46,199 nt of DNA, from positions 1 to 46,199 of the IMG/VR virus record IMGVR_UViG_3300017763_000033; one strand, 5' to 3'. Numbering within the stretch: the stretch's first letter is position 1; every line of letters starts with the position of its first letter. This DNA comes from a virus. The translations under genes were made by a program, and so were the position numbers. The notes under the pieces are model-generated. The model saw nothing but the letters and a program-made list of their open reading frames with translations. It searched no databases and was not told the DNA's origin. Positions 17,709 through 27,420 of this stretch are shown here, in pieces.

Positions 17709-19265
17709 ATGCCCGCAATTGTTACTGATCAATTTAGAATTCTGAATGCCAGTAATTTTGTAGATTCTGTTGATTCTGCAAATAACTCATATTATATTAC
17801 TGTTGGTCTTCCAAATCCAGCAAATAATTTATATGGAAGAAGTACTACTTGGAATACTAACCCACCGACACCTACAGACAGCATTTCTTCAAATGCTCAT
17901 TCTGGAGATGTTGTTTTATATGGTAAAAGAATTACTGGAGCCAATATAAGACGCATCGTAAGAAAGATTAATTGGGTTGCTGGTAATAAATACGAAATGT
18001 ATCGACATGATTATGAAATATCCACCCCCGCACCAATAACTAACGCATCTAGATTATATGATGCAAATTATTATGTAATTAATGAAGACTTTAGAGTCTA
18101 TATTTGTATTGAAAATGGATCTACTGGGAATAATTTAAAAGGAAATGTCTCTCTTGACCAACCAACTTTCACAGATTTAGAACCTTCTCGTGCAGGTGAT
18201 AGTGGTGACGGTTACATTTGGAAATATCTTTACACAATCACTCCTAGCGATATTATCAAATTTGATTCTACAGAATATATTACTGTACCAAATGATTGGT
18301 CCACTTCAACAGATACTCAAATTAGATCAATTAGAGAATCTGCAGATTCTAGTCTAAATGGCAATCAAATTAGAACTGTTTATATTGGTGCCGAAGGCGA
18401 AAATTATGCAAACGGTCTTGGACAAGAATTTGATTTAATTGGTGATGGAACGGGAGGTAAAGTTAGAGTTGATGTTGAAGGTGGAAAAATTACAAATACT
18501 ACTGTAGTTTCTGGTGGTAAAGATTATAGTTATGCATTTGTAGATCTTGGAGCAATTAATTCAAATACAACTAGTACAAGTGCCAACTTGGTTCCCATCA
18601 TTCCACCTTCAAAAGGTCATGGATTTGACATATATACAGAACTTGGAACTGATAAAATATTAGTTTATGCAAGATTTGATGATTCCACCAAAGATTTTCC
18701 TGTAGATACTAGTTTTGCTCAAGTTTCGATTGTGAAAAATCCAACTAAAGTTGGAACAAATGATATTTACACTGATACCACTTTTACTGGATTGTATTCT
18801 TTAAAACTCGATAGTTCAGTATCTGGTAAACCAAAAGTTGGTGAACAAATTGAACAATCTTTAAGTGTTGGAAAAGCACGAGGATATGTTGCTTCTTGGG
18901 ATGATGAAACTAAGGTTCTTAAATATTTTGTTGATAGATCTTTATTCATAAATCAAACTACTCAAGATAATCAAGATTACACTGGTATTTCCACTAATGG
19001 AAGATTATATAATTTTGATTCTAACAGTGGAACGATTAATGGTCAAGTTTCTAACTTTACTGGAAGTATTGATTCTGGATTTTCTGGAATTACAACAAAT
19101 CCATCAGGAACCAAACTAATTAATCTTGGTGTTGATTTTACAAACGGGATTGCGATACCTGAAATAAATAAAGGGTCAGGAGAAATAATTTATCTTGACA
19201 ATAGATCTAGTATCGCTAGAAACCCAAGACAAAAAGAAGACTTAAAAATTATACTGGAATTCTAA
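17709..19265 (+). CDS. 8: Baseplate wedge protein gp8
   Basis: Landmarks shared with T4 gp8 are PPTPTDS (52-58), GDGYIWKYLYTI near 166-177 followed by EYITVP (189-194), VSIVKNPTK in the centre, and the C-terminal SGEIIYLDNRSSI with LKIILEF ending the protein. gp8 dimers bind gp7 and gp10 at the wedge periphery. The product has 518 residues against 334 in T4. Much of the excess is a beta insertion at about 222-315 with AEGENY and SGGKDY turns, resembling the Gly-x-Gly-Tyr repeat of the giant neighbour. That suggests the same module was inserted or shared. The next gene follows after three bases. Confidence 0.92.
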   Translation: MPAIVTDQFRILNASNFVDSVDSANNSYYITVGLPNPANNLYGRSTTWNTNPPTPTDSISSNAHSGDVVLYGKRITGANIRRIVRKINWVAGNKYEMYRHDYEISTPAPITNASRLYDANYYVINEDFRVYICIENGSTGNNLKGNVSLDQPTFTDLEPSRAGDSGDGYIWKYLYTITPSDIIKFDSTEYITVPNDWSTSTDTQIRSIRESADSSLNGNQIRTVYIGAEGENYANGLGQEFDLIGDGTGGKVRVDVEGGKITNTTVVSGGKDYSYAFVDLGAINSNTTSTSANLVPIIPPSKGHGFDIYTELGTDKILVYARFDDSTKDFPVDTSFAQVSIVKNPTKVGTNDIYTDTTFTGLYSLKLDSSVSGKPKVGEQIEQSLSVGKARGYVASWDDETKVLKYFVDRSLFINQTTQDNQDYTGISTNGRLYNFDSNSGTINGQVSNFTGSIDSGFSGITTNPSGTKLINLGVDFTNGIAIPEINKGSGEIIYLDNRSSIARNPRQKEDLKIILEF

Positions 19266-19268
19266 AAA

Positions 19269-22200
19269 ATGCCCCAAAAGACTAACTTAAACGTAAATCC
19301 TTATTTCGACGATTTTGATAAGGATGATAATTTTTACAAAGTCCTTTTCAAGCCTGGGTATCCTGTTCAGGCGAGAGAACTTACTAATCTCCAATCGATT
19401 CTTCAAAATCAAATAGAATCTTTTGGAAAACATACGTTCAAAGAAGGTTCTTTGGTAATTCCTGGTGAGCAGACTTGTGATGATACTTTTACGACTATTA
19501 AGGTAAATAGAGATCATCTGGGCATTGATGTATCAGTTTACCTTGACGCTATTGTTTCTGCAAATGGTGGTAAAGGTTCGGAATTACTTTCTAAAAATAC
19601 CAATATAAGTGCAAGAATTAGTGGGTACTTACTTCCACCTCAAGAGGGTGTTGAAGAAATCACTCTTTTTGTAAAATTTATTACAGGTGACGGTGAAGAG
19701 GGCACTTCCTTTGAAGATGGAGAAGAATTACTACTTCAGGATAATATCGCTTATGGAAATACATCGATTTTATCGGGCGATAGTGTATTTACTCTGAGCA
19801 GTATTAATGCAGTTAATACTGGATATGCTTTTGGTATTACAGATGGAATATATTATATCAGAGGAACTTTTGTACACGTTAAACAGCAACGCATTGTTCT
19901 CGATCCATATAATAACACTCCATCATATAGAGTTGGATTTGATATTATTGAAAATATTTTAAATTCTGATCAAGAACCAAAATTAAATGATAATGCAAAA
20001 GGATTTACAAACTATGCTGCACCAGGTGCAGATAGATTAAAAATTGAATTAAAACTTACAAAGAAACAACTTACTGATAACGAAGATACTAGTTTCGTAG
20101 AGCTAGTACGAATTGAAGAAGGTGTTATTAAAAAAATTCAAAATACTTCACAATATAGTGAAATTAAAAAATATTTTGCCAAGAGAACTTTTGAGGAATC
20201 TGGTAATTATGCTGTAGATAATTTTATCGTTGATGTTGTAGATCTTCTTAATGATGAGACTGGCAACGGAGGTCTCTTCACAGAAGAAGAACTAACTGAT
20301 GATGGTAATGTACCTAAAGAAGAAAATATGGGCATCAGGGTGTCTGCAGGCACCGCATACGTGAGGGGATTTGATATTGATCATATTGGAAGTACTATCG
20401 TTGATGTACCTAAACCAAGAAAAACAAAACCTCCAACTAAAGCAAGAATTCCATTTGATATGGGAAGTCTTATCAGAGTTAATAATGTTCATGGAACACC
20501 ATTTATCAATATTGGTGGTTCAACTGCAAATGTTATTGGACTTTATAATAAAAGAAGAGATGGTGTGGATAACGGTGGTCTTCTTGATGGAACCGGTCAA
20601 GGTGATGAAATAGGTAAGGCAAGAGTTTATTGGTTTGGTCTTACTGATGCCAAATATACTGGTGCAGAAACTAGTTTTGATCTTTATTTGTATGATATTC
20701 AAACATATACAGAAGTAAAAGTTACAAACTTTGAAACGTCGGATAAAGCACCTGATGGTTCTAGAATTAGAGGTCTTTCAAGTGGTGCTGTAGGTTACGT
20801 TAGCGCCAGAAGTGGAAGAGACTTATCTCTCGCACAAACTTCAGGAAATTTCCTGAAAGGTGAAGATGTAATTATTAATGAAGTAGATGAAACTATAACT
20901 TCTATTACTAAGGTTACGGTTTATGATATATCCGATATTAAGTCGGTTTATCAAGACTTCAGCAGCTTATCAGGAAATACTAATGCTCCAGACTTTGTTG
21001 CCGACACTGTTCTTTATGAGCAACCATTAGCAAACGTTGGTGCAACGGATTTGTTGGATATTGTTGCAGATGGTTCAGGGCATTACGGGCAAGTTTCTGG
21101 TAGATATTTTGCTGGTATTAATGGTGGACTCAAGAAAGGATCAATTTTAAAATATCAGTCTACAGGTAATGCAGATCCAACATATAACACAGTTGTCAGA
21201 GTTAGACCAGGTGGAAAAAAGATTGAACTAGTTGATGCACCTTTTACAGTATCTAATGTTTGCGATAAAGCAATAGTTACTGGACAGCATATCTTTTCCT
21301 TAATGGCTCCAAAAATTCTTGCTTATGGTGATAATGGTCTTTATGCTCCAATGCCTGTTGAGAATATTGCTTCTGTAGACTTATCATCAGCAAATCTCAC
21401 TATTACTAAGCAGATTTCAGGACAAAATGTTAGTGGCAATCAAAAAACTATTAGTATTTCTGAAGTATTAGATACTAGTGCTGGTATTGTAACAGCATTT
21501 TTTGAGTCTTTCGATCAAGAAAGATATGGCATTACAGATGCAAGTGGATCACCTGTTGCAATCGATTCTGGTATGGTTACCTTAGGTGCCAATGCAGAGT
21601 CAATTACATTTACAAATTTAGTTAATGCTAATAATTACACATTTAATGTAACTCTTAAGAAAGAGGGAGTTACTAATAAATCAAAAGAGTTTGTAAGATC
21701 TTCAACACTTGATATTGTAAGAACTACTGGTATTTCAACAGTAACTGGACTTTCCACTAGTCCATATTATGGAACTAGAGTTGAAGATGAAGAAATTTCA
21801 TTAAATGTTCCTGATGTAGTTAATTTACGTGCAGTTTATGAATCATCAACCAATGATGCACCAGTATTAGATAAACTAACTTTCTCAACAGGATTAGCAC
21901 TTAATCAAAGTGTTATTGTTGGTGAAAAAATATTTGGTAATGAGAGTAGATCTGTAGGACAAGTTGTTTCAAGGACATCAACAACAGTCGATTATATTGC
22001 ATTAAATGATGACACATTTACTGTTGGTGAAAGTGTAATCTTTAAAGATTCTTCTGTTGAAGCAGTTGTTCAACAAGTTAATCCCGGTACTTACTTAGAT
22101 GTAACTTCAAATTATAGTCTCAATAAATCTCATGGACATCAATTCTGCAATTATTCTAAAATTGAAAGAAGAGAAGGAAGCCCAACTCCAGATCGTAAAT

Positions 22201-25200
22201 TAAAAATTATATTTGATTATTATAAAGTTGGTGCAGGAAATGCTGGAGACATCTTCACCGTAAATTCGTATACAGCAGATAGATTTGGAGATATACCACT
22301 TCTTTCAAATGGTCTCCGTGCTAGCGATATGATTGACTTTAGACCAAGAGTTAAACCCTGGACTGATATTAGTGGTTATGAAACTAAATCACCATTTGCT
22401 TTTGAAAGTAGAGAATTTGAATACACCTATAAGTATGTAATTTCTCCAGGAGAATCTTCTTCTGTTGGATATACATATTATCTTCCAAGAGTTGATCTAG
22501 TTACACTTAACAAATCAGGACAGATTGAAGTAACTCAAGGTGTATCTGCAGATGAACCAGAATCACCAACTCTTTCTGACGATTCAATGGAATTGGCTCA
22601 GGTATTCTTACCACCATACCTTTACAACACAACAAAAGATCCTAGGGTTGTACTTCGTGATAATAGAAGATTCACGATGCGTGATATTGGCGCACTTGAA
22701 AATAGAATTGAAAATCTTGAGGATGTTACAAGTCTCACTATGCTCGAATTGACTGCTAACACAACAAAAGTTACAGATGCAAATGGTTTGAATAGATTTA
22801 AGAGTGGATTTGTTGTCAGCGACTTTAAAGATAAGTCGATTATGAATAAAAAATTATCTACTGTAGATGTAAATACGGGAAAAGGGGTTTTAGTAGCACC
22901 TGTGGATATGTGGACTATTGATGCAGAATTAAGATATCATCCAAATATTGATGTAGATACTGCCGATTTAAGTCAAGATTTGGAACTTCCACCCGCAAGT
23001 GGATGTCAAAAAACTGGTGATCTTATTACAATTAAGTATAAGGAAAAGGAGTGGATTACTCAACCACATGCAACAAAAGTTGAGAACGTAAACCCATTCA
23101 ATGTCATAACTTTTACTGGTGGTGTTATACTTGATCCATCTTCTGATAACTGGGTTAGAACAATTTATCTTCCCGATAATCAGAGAACAGAATCTACTGG
23201 TGCTAAATGGAAGCAACAGGCAAAAACCACAACAAGTATTAGTGATCCTATAAAAGACCATGAAATATATAAAAAAGGGGGTGGTAGAGGTGAAAAAGTT
23301 AAGAGAGTATTCACTACTCAACAAATTACAACAAAAACAAAGTTTAAACCAAAACTTACAGGACCTTCTAGAGAATTTGATTATGTCGAAGATGTGAAAG
23401 TATCAGGTGAAGCAGATCCTTGGATGCGTTCAAGAAACGTTTCATTCTTTGCAGACGGTCTGAGACCAAATCAAAGGCACTACTTATATCTTGATAGTCA
23501 ACAAGTTAATTATGTTCCAAGAATATTTGAAATCGAAATGAATTCTGGAACTTTTGATCACAAGGAAAATGTTATTGTACATAACAAAAGTGGAAACAAA
23601 AAAGTCGGTTATTTTCCACTTGCAAAACCAAATCGAAAAATTGGTAATCAAGCAAGTCCAGAAATTTCTGCAGGTTTAGGGAAACCATCTCTTGGTGCTG
23701 AAAAATATACTGTTAATCCTTATGATAAAAATGCTCCTGCACCAGGAGATGGATACTCACCAACTTCAACATTGTTGAATGTTAACATTAAAAGACTTGC
23801 CAAGAATCAAAAATTCTTTGGTTTTGTTAAAAAAGGATTTCATATTGAGGGAGAAAAATCTGGTGCCTGTGCAACAGTTAAGGATGTTAAATTACTATCT
23901 GATAATTGGGGAGACATTCTTGGATCTTTCTATATTAGAGATCCCAATGGGGATCCGCTACCATCAATTAGAGTTAAGTCTGGTACAAAAACTGTAAAGA
24001 TTACTTCAGTGAAACCAGGTGAGGTAGAAGTGCCTGGTTCTACTACGTCATTTGCACTTGGTTCGTACAGTGGTGATGGAACAATTTTAACTCAAGAAAC
24101 TTCTAGAGTTTCTGTGAGAAATCCTGTCAAGCCACAACCATTGGACACTATTAAAGTAATAACACCTGTAGAAACTACTATTCGTGTAATAGATGACTTT
24201 GAAAGGGAAGATGATACGGAGAAGAAAGTCAAGGCAGTACATAGAGATCCTCTTGCACAGTCATTTACTGTTGATGAAAATGGTGCATTCTTAACTTCCT
24301 TTGATTTATACTTTGCTAGTGTAGATCCTAAAAAGAAAGTCTATATTGAACTTAGAACTATGGAGCTTGGAACACCAACAAATCTATTGGTTGAAGATTA
24401 TACTAAGACTTATCTAAAACCAGAAGATATAAACGTTTCAGATGATCCATTAAAACCAAAAGCAACAAATGTTAGGTTTAGTTCACCAGTTTATTTGGAA
24501 CCAGATACTGAATATGCAATCGTTATTTTGTCCCCTTCATCGGATCGATATGAGATGTGGACAGCAGAAATGGGTCAAAAGACTGTAAATTCATCCAAGT
24601 TAATTAGACAAGGTGAAGTTGATGTTAATGATGTTGTTGTAACTAAACAGTATATTGGTGGTTCTCTCTTTAAGTCTCAAAATGGTACAATTTGGACTCC
24701 AAGTCAAATGCAAGATTTGACATTCACTCTTTATAAAGCAAAATTTAAGGAGACTGGTTCTGTTATATTTTATAACAGTGATATTACGCCAAAAGGTGAT
24801 AATGCACAAAAACCTGATAACAACCCAATCGAAGCGTATCCAAGAAAACTGAAAGTACCTATTAGTGGAACTTTCAGTCCTAATGGTGCGAAGCTTGGAA
24901 CTAAAATTATTCAGGGAAGTGGTACTACTGGAATTACTGGTTATGTTGATAGATTAGGTGCCGCAATTCAGTCTAATAATTCTACTGCAGTTTCTATTGC
25001 AAAAAGTGGAACTGATTATACACCAGGAACTTACACTGGAGTTAACTTATTTTCTCTAGGTGGTAGAGGTGAGGGAGCTCCCTGTAATGGTGAGGGAGCT
25101 GTGGCAACTATCGAGGTCAATAGTGCTGGTAATATTTCCTTAGTTACAGTTACTACTGGAGGAAGTGGATATATTTCTGGCGAACATGTTGGAATTACAA

Positions 25201-26780
25201 CCTCAGACCTGGGTGGTAGTAGTGCCGGTGGTTTTGGAGCAAAACTCACAGTTAAAGACCGTGTTGGTACTGTTGATACACTCTATCTGACTGATGTCCA
25301 GGGTGAACACTTTATCAATACTGAAGACATTTATTATTATACTGATCCAATTAATAGTCCAAATACAACTGCAAATTCTGGAGCAACCGTAAATGGAACA
25401 TCTTCTATAAGGGTTAGTAATTGTACTGGAAATGTTTTCAGAATTAAACAAAGAAATCATGCTAATCATGGTGGAAATAGTAGAGTTACAATTGAAGATA
25501 TAGAACCAGATACTAAAACAACTGTTACTACAGCAAAATTTGATATTAACGATACTTTAGTTTCTGTTGAAGATATAAGCGCATTTGCAACTTATGAGAA
25601 TTCTACTTCTAATTCCGGATATGCTCTTATTAATACGGAAGTTGTTGCATATAGCGCAGTAACTGCTGGTTCTGGGAATGCAGGAACTCTTACAATTTCG
25701 GATAGAGGTTTAAACGGAACTACTAAAACTATTCATAGTATTAATTCTACTATCAGATCTTATCAAGTAAATGGTATTTCTCTCATGAGAATTAATACTA
25801 CTCATAGTATTCCATCAACTTATCATTCTATGGATAATTCAAATCTTGATTATTACTATCTAGAATTTGATAGATCCACACAATTCCCAACTGCTAGGGA
25901 TAGTGGTGATGCAATGTTAAATTTTGCATCTCGAAAGGGATTTGGTGGAAAAGATGTTGGTGTTTCTCAAAACTATCAATATAGTACGATCAAACCTAAA
26001 TTTAATGTTATTACTCCAGGAAAAGGTACTTCAGTAGAATGTAATATTAGAACAATTTCTGGAACTAGTGCTGGAGGAAATGAAGTTCCATTCCTCGATC
26101 AAGGATACGAACCTGTAACTTTAAATAAGAACACTAAGTTCGATACACCAAGAATGCTTGCATCTAGAGTTAATGAACTTGAACAATTGGATGGTATTCC
26201 TCGTAATAGATCTTTATCTTTGAGGGTTGATATGGTGTCGGGTAATGAAAATATGTCTCCAGTATTGGACTTACAAAACGCAGGATTTGTTATTGGTAGA
26301 AACAAAATAAATAGCCCAGTTAGTGATTATGTTAATGACTCCAGATCTAATAAAAAGAAGAATGATCCACATGGGGCAGTATTTGTAACGAAAGCAATTT
26401 CACTTGCAAATCCAGCAACTAGTTTAAAAGTTTATATTGCCGCACATAGACAAGAATCTGCAGATTTTAGAGTTTTCTACAGTCTTTTTAAAGCAGATTC
26501 TAGTGGTATTGATCCCGAATTTACTCCATTCCCAGGATATGATAATTTAATTGATGATGATGGGGATGGGTTTGGTGATAGAGTAATTGATCCAGATAAG
26601 AATAGTGGGAGAGCAGATGCTTTTGTTACTGCAAATGATAAGAACGGATTTTCTGAATATCAATTCTCCGTTAATGACTTGGAACAGTTTACTGCTTTTG
26701 CAATTAAAGTTGTTATGTCATCAACGAACGAATGTACTCCTGTTAAATTGAAAGATTTTAGAGCTATCGCACTTGCATAA
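19269..26780 (+). CDS. Large DUF4815-type baseplate/tail-fibre structural protein (2503 residues)
   Basis: The N-terminus (NPYFDDFD, then FYKVLFKPGYPVQARELTNL, about 11-45, and HTFKEGSLVIPGE) is the DUF4815 signature of phage tail structural proteins. Further family-like blocks are DANGLNRFKSGFVVSDF near 1170, PWMRSRNVSFFADGLRPNQR near 1384, and a jelly-roll-like region at about 1660-1830 starting DPLAQSFTVDENGAFLTSF and including SQNGTIWTP. A Gly-x-Gly-Tyr repeat (TGGSGYISGEHVG) lies near 1957. Near 2430 a loop DDDGDGFGDRVIDPD looks like a calcium-binding thrombospondin-3/EF-hand loop. The C-terminus (LEQFTAFAIKVVMSS, then KLKDFRAIALA) is also family-typical. Its place after gene 8 matches the T4 gp9/gp10 fibre-attachment region, so a fibre-connecting baseplate protein is likely. 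Confidence 0.82.
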   Translation: MPQKTNLNVNPYFDDFDKDDNFYKVLFKPGYPVQARELTNLQSILQNQIESFGKHTFKEGSLVIPGEQTCDDTFTTIKVNRDHLGIDVSVYLDAIVSANGGKGSELLSKNTNISARISGYLLPPQEGVEEITLFVKFITGDGEEGTSFEDGEELLLQDNIAYGNTSILSGDSVFTLSSINAVNTGYAFGITDGIYYIRGTFVHVKQQRIVLDPYNNTPSYRVGFDIIENILNSDQEPKLNDNAKGFTNYAAPGADRLKIELKLTKKQLTDNEDTSFVELVRIEEGVIKKIQNTSQYSEIKKYFAKRTFEESGNYAVDNFIVDVVDLLNDETGNGGLFTEEELTDDGNVPKEENMGIRVSAGTAYVRGFDIDHIGSTIVDVPKPRKTKPPTKARIPFDMGSLIRVNNVHGTPFINIGGSTANVIGLYNKRRDGVDNGGLLDGTGQGDEIGKARVYWFGLTDAKYTGAETSFDLYLYDIQTYTEVKVTNFETSDKAPDGSRIRGLSSGAVGYVSARSGRDLSLAQTSGNFLKGEDVIINEVDETITSITKVTVYDISDIKSVYQDFSSLSGNTNAPDFVADTVLYEQPLANVGATDLLDIVADGSGHYGQVSGRYFAGINGGLKKGSILKYQSTGNADPTYNTVVRVRPGGKKIELVDAPFTVSNVCDKAIVTGQHIFSLMAPKILAYGDNGLYAPMPVENIASVDLSSANLTITKQISGQNVSGNQKTISISEVLDTSAGIVTAFFESFDQERYGITDASGSPVAIDSGMVTLGANAESITFTNLVNANNYTFNVTLKKEGVTNKSKEFVRSSTLDIVRTTGISTVTGLSTSPYYGTRVEDEEISLNVPDVVNLRAVYESSTNDAPVLDKLTFSTGLALNQSVIVGEKIFGNESRSVGQVVSRTSTTVDYIALNDDTFTVGESVIFKDSSVEAVVQQVNPGTYLDVTSNYSLNKSHGHQFCNYSKIERREGSPTPDRKLKIIFDYYKVGAGNAGDIFTVNSYTADRFGDIPLLSNGLRASDMIDFRPRVKPWTDISGYETKSPFAFESREFEYTYKYVISPGESSSVGYTYYLPRVDLVTLNKSGQIEVTQGVSADEPESPTLSDDSMELAQVFLPPYLYNTTKDPRVVLRDNRRFTMRDIGALENRIENLEDVTSLTMLELTANTTKVTDANGLNRFKSGFVVSDFKDKSIMNKKLSTVDVNTGKGVLVAPVDMWTIDAELRYHPNIDVDTADLSQDLELPPASGCQKTGDLITIKYKEKEWITQPHATKVENVNPFNVITFTGGVILDPSSDNWVRTIYLPDNQRTESTGAKWKQQAKTTTSISDPIKDHEIYKKGGGRGEKVKRVFTTQQITTKTKFKPKLTGPSREFDYVEDVKVSGEADPWMRSRNVSFFADGLRPNQRHYLYLDSQQVNYVPRIFEIEMNSGTFDHKENVIVHNKSGNKKVGYFPLAKPNRKIGNQASPEISAGLGKPSLGAEKYTVNPYDKNAPAPGDGYSPTSTLLNVNIKRLAKNQKFFGFVKKGFHIEGEKSGACATVKDVKLLSDNWGDILGSFYIRDPNGDPLPSIRVKSGTKTVKITSVKPGEVEVPGSTTSFALGSYSGDGTILTQETSRVSVRNPVKPQPLDTIKVITPVETTIRVIDDFEREDDTEKKVKAVHRDPLAQSFTVDENGAFLTSFDLYFASVDPKKKVYIELRTMELGTPTNLLVEDYTKTYLKPEDINVSDDPLKPKATNVRFSSPVYLEPDTEYAIVILSPSSDRYEMWTAEMGQKTVNSSKLIRQGEVDVNDVVVTKQYIGGSLFKSQNGTIWTPSQMQDLTFTLYKAKFKETGSVIFYNSDITPKGDNAQKPDNNPIEAYPRKLKVPISGTFSPNGAKLGTKIIQGSGTTGITGYVDRLGAAIQSNNSTAVSIAKSGTDYTPGTYTGVNLFSLGGRGEGAPCNGEGAVATIEVNSAGNISLVTVTTGGSGYISGEHVGITTSDLGGSSAGGFGAKLTVKDRVGTVDTLYLTDVQGEHFINTEDIYYYTDPINSPNTTANSGATVNGTSSIRVSNCTGNVFRIKQRNHANHGGNSRVTIEDIEPDTKTTVTTAKFDINDTLVSVEDISAFATYENSTSNSGYALINTEVVAYSAVTAGSGNAGTLTISDRGLNGTTKTIHSINSTIRSYQVNGISLMRINTTHSIPSTYHSMDNSNLDYYYLEFDRSTQFPTARDSGDAMLNFASRKGFGGKDVGVSQNYQYSTIKPKFNVITPGKGTSVECNIRTISGTSAGGNEVPFLDQGYEPVTLNKNTKFDTPRMLASRVNELEQLDGIPRNRSLSLRVDMVSGNENMSPVLDLQNAGFVIGRNKINSPVSDYVNDSRSNKKKNDPHGAVFVTKAISLANPATSLKVYIAAHRQESADFRVFYSLFKADSSGIDPEFTPFPGYDNLIDDDGDGFGDRVIDPDKNSGRADAFVTANDKNGFSEYQFSVNDLEQFTAFAIKVVMSSTNECTPVKLKDFRAIALA

Positions 26781-26781
26781 T

Positions 26782-26997
26782 ATGGAACAAGAAGATCTAA
26801 CTCGTGTTGAAGGTGAACAAAACCTTTATAGAGACAACAAAACCAACGCTATTATTAATACTGATAATGCTAGTTACATTCAATATATGAAAATGAAGAA
26901 AAAGAGTCAGACAGAAAGAGAAGAACTTGACACACTTAAGAAAGATATTGCAGAAATCAAATCTTTACTCAAGGAGATTACTAATGGACCCAGATGA
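26782..26997 (+). CDS. Small coiled-coil protein, probably virion-associated
   Basis: The product has 71 residues starting MEQEDLTRVEGEQNLYRDN. The ATG at 26782 comes one base after the stop of the DUF4815 gene; a TTG start at 26773 would add three residues and is less likely. The second half (REELDTLKKDIAEIKSLLKE) has leucine/isoleucine heptad spacing and should form a coiled coil. I recognise the N-terminal motif, including NAIINTDNASY, from cyanomyovirus structural clusters. No exact role is known. Overlap with the next gene suggests coupled translation. Confidence 0.65.
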   Translation: MEQEDLTRVEGEQNLYRDNKTNAIINTDNASYIQYMKMKKKSQTEREELDTLKKDIAEIKSLLKEITNGPR

Positions 26998-27163
26998 CAT
27001 CAAACTTGAATCACTTTCTAAACAATTTGCATATCAAAAATTAGCAAATGAAATTGATGAATGCGATTCTATTGCTATGTTAAAAGACATTACAAAGTCT
27101 TATGCAAAACTTTATTTAAAGCAACAAGAAGTTGTTTCTGTATTGGGACTTGAAGGAATATAA
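26984..27163 (+). CDS. Small helical protein, unknown function
   Basis: The gene encodes 59 residues, MDPDDIKLESLSKQFAYQKL to VVSVLGLEGI. Its ATG overlaps the end of the previous gene by 14 bases, a common sign of translational coupling, and GGAG lies about ten bases before it. A longer in-frame start at 26927 is possible but overlaps far more. The chain is almost wholly helical and acidic at the N-terminus. A late promoter overlaps its stop codon. Function unknown; it is perhaps a chaperone or minor fibre component by position only. Confidence 0.6.
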   Translation: MDPDDIKLESLSKQFAYQKLANEIDECDSIAMLKDITKSYAKLYLKQQEVVSVLGLEGI

Positions 27164-27166
27164 ATA
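27159..27166 (+). promoter_or_regulatory. T4-type late promoter before the fibre-like genes
   Basis: TATAAATA overlaps the stop codon of the preceding gene and lies about 25 bases before the ATG at 27192. A second TATAAATG (27187-27194) overlaps that ATG itself and is probably too close to act as its promoter. Confidence 0.65.
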
Positions 27167-27191
27167 TTCTTACATCCTGAACTGTATATAA

Positions 27192-27419
27192 ATGGCTGAA
27201 ATCAAAGTCAGAGTAGGTCAACAACCAGCAGTAAAAGTAATATCTTCTCTTGCTGGTGCTCAAGGTCTCTCTTTGGCAGAACTCAGTGATGTTAGTGCTT
27301 CTAACTTGCAGAATGGTATGGTACTGGTTTATAACAGTGCTATTAAAAAGTGGGAAGCAACTTTGGAGCTCACACCAGGTGCAACGCAGAATTTAGACAT
27401 CAACGGAGGAAATTTCTGA
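27192..27419 (+). CDS. Small fibre-associated-like protein
   Basis: The 75-residue product contains the block LSLAELSDVSASNLQNGMVL plus VYNSAIKKWEA. This matches a repeat common in phage fibres (L-x-D-L-x-D-V followed by G-x-V-L-x-Y and K-W). It ends LDINGGNF, a tail similar to the LDGGIF that closes the next gene's product. Together these point to a small fibre or fibre-junction subunit. The next ATG follows two bases after the stop-codon A. Its own late promoter lies just upstream. Assignment to the fibre apparatus is inference from motif and position. Confidence 0.6.
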   Translation: MAEIKVRVGQQPAVKVISSLAGAQGLSLAELSDVSASNLQNGMVLVYNSAIKKWEATLELTPGATQNLDINGGNF

Positions 27420-27420
27420 C

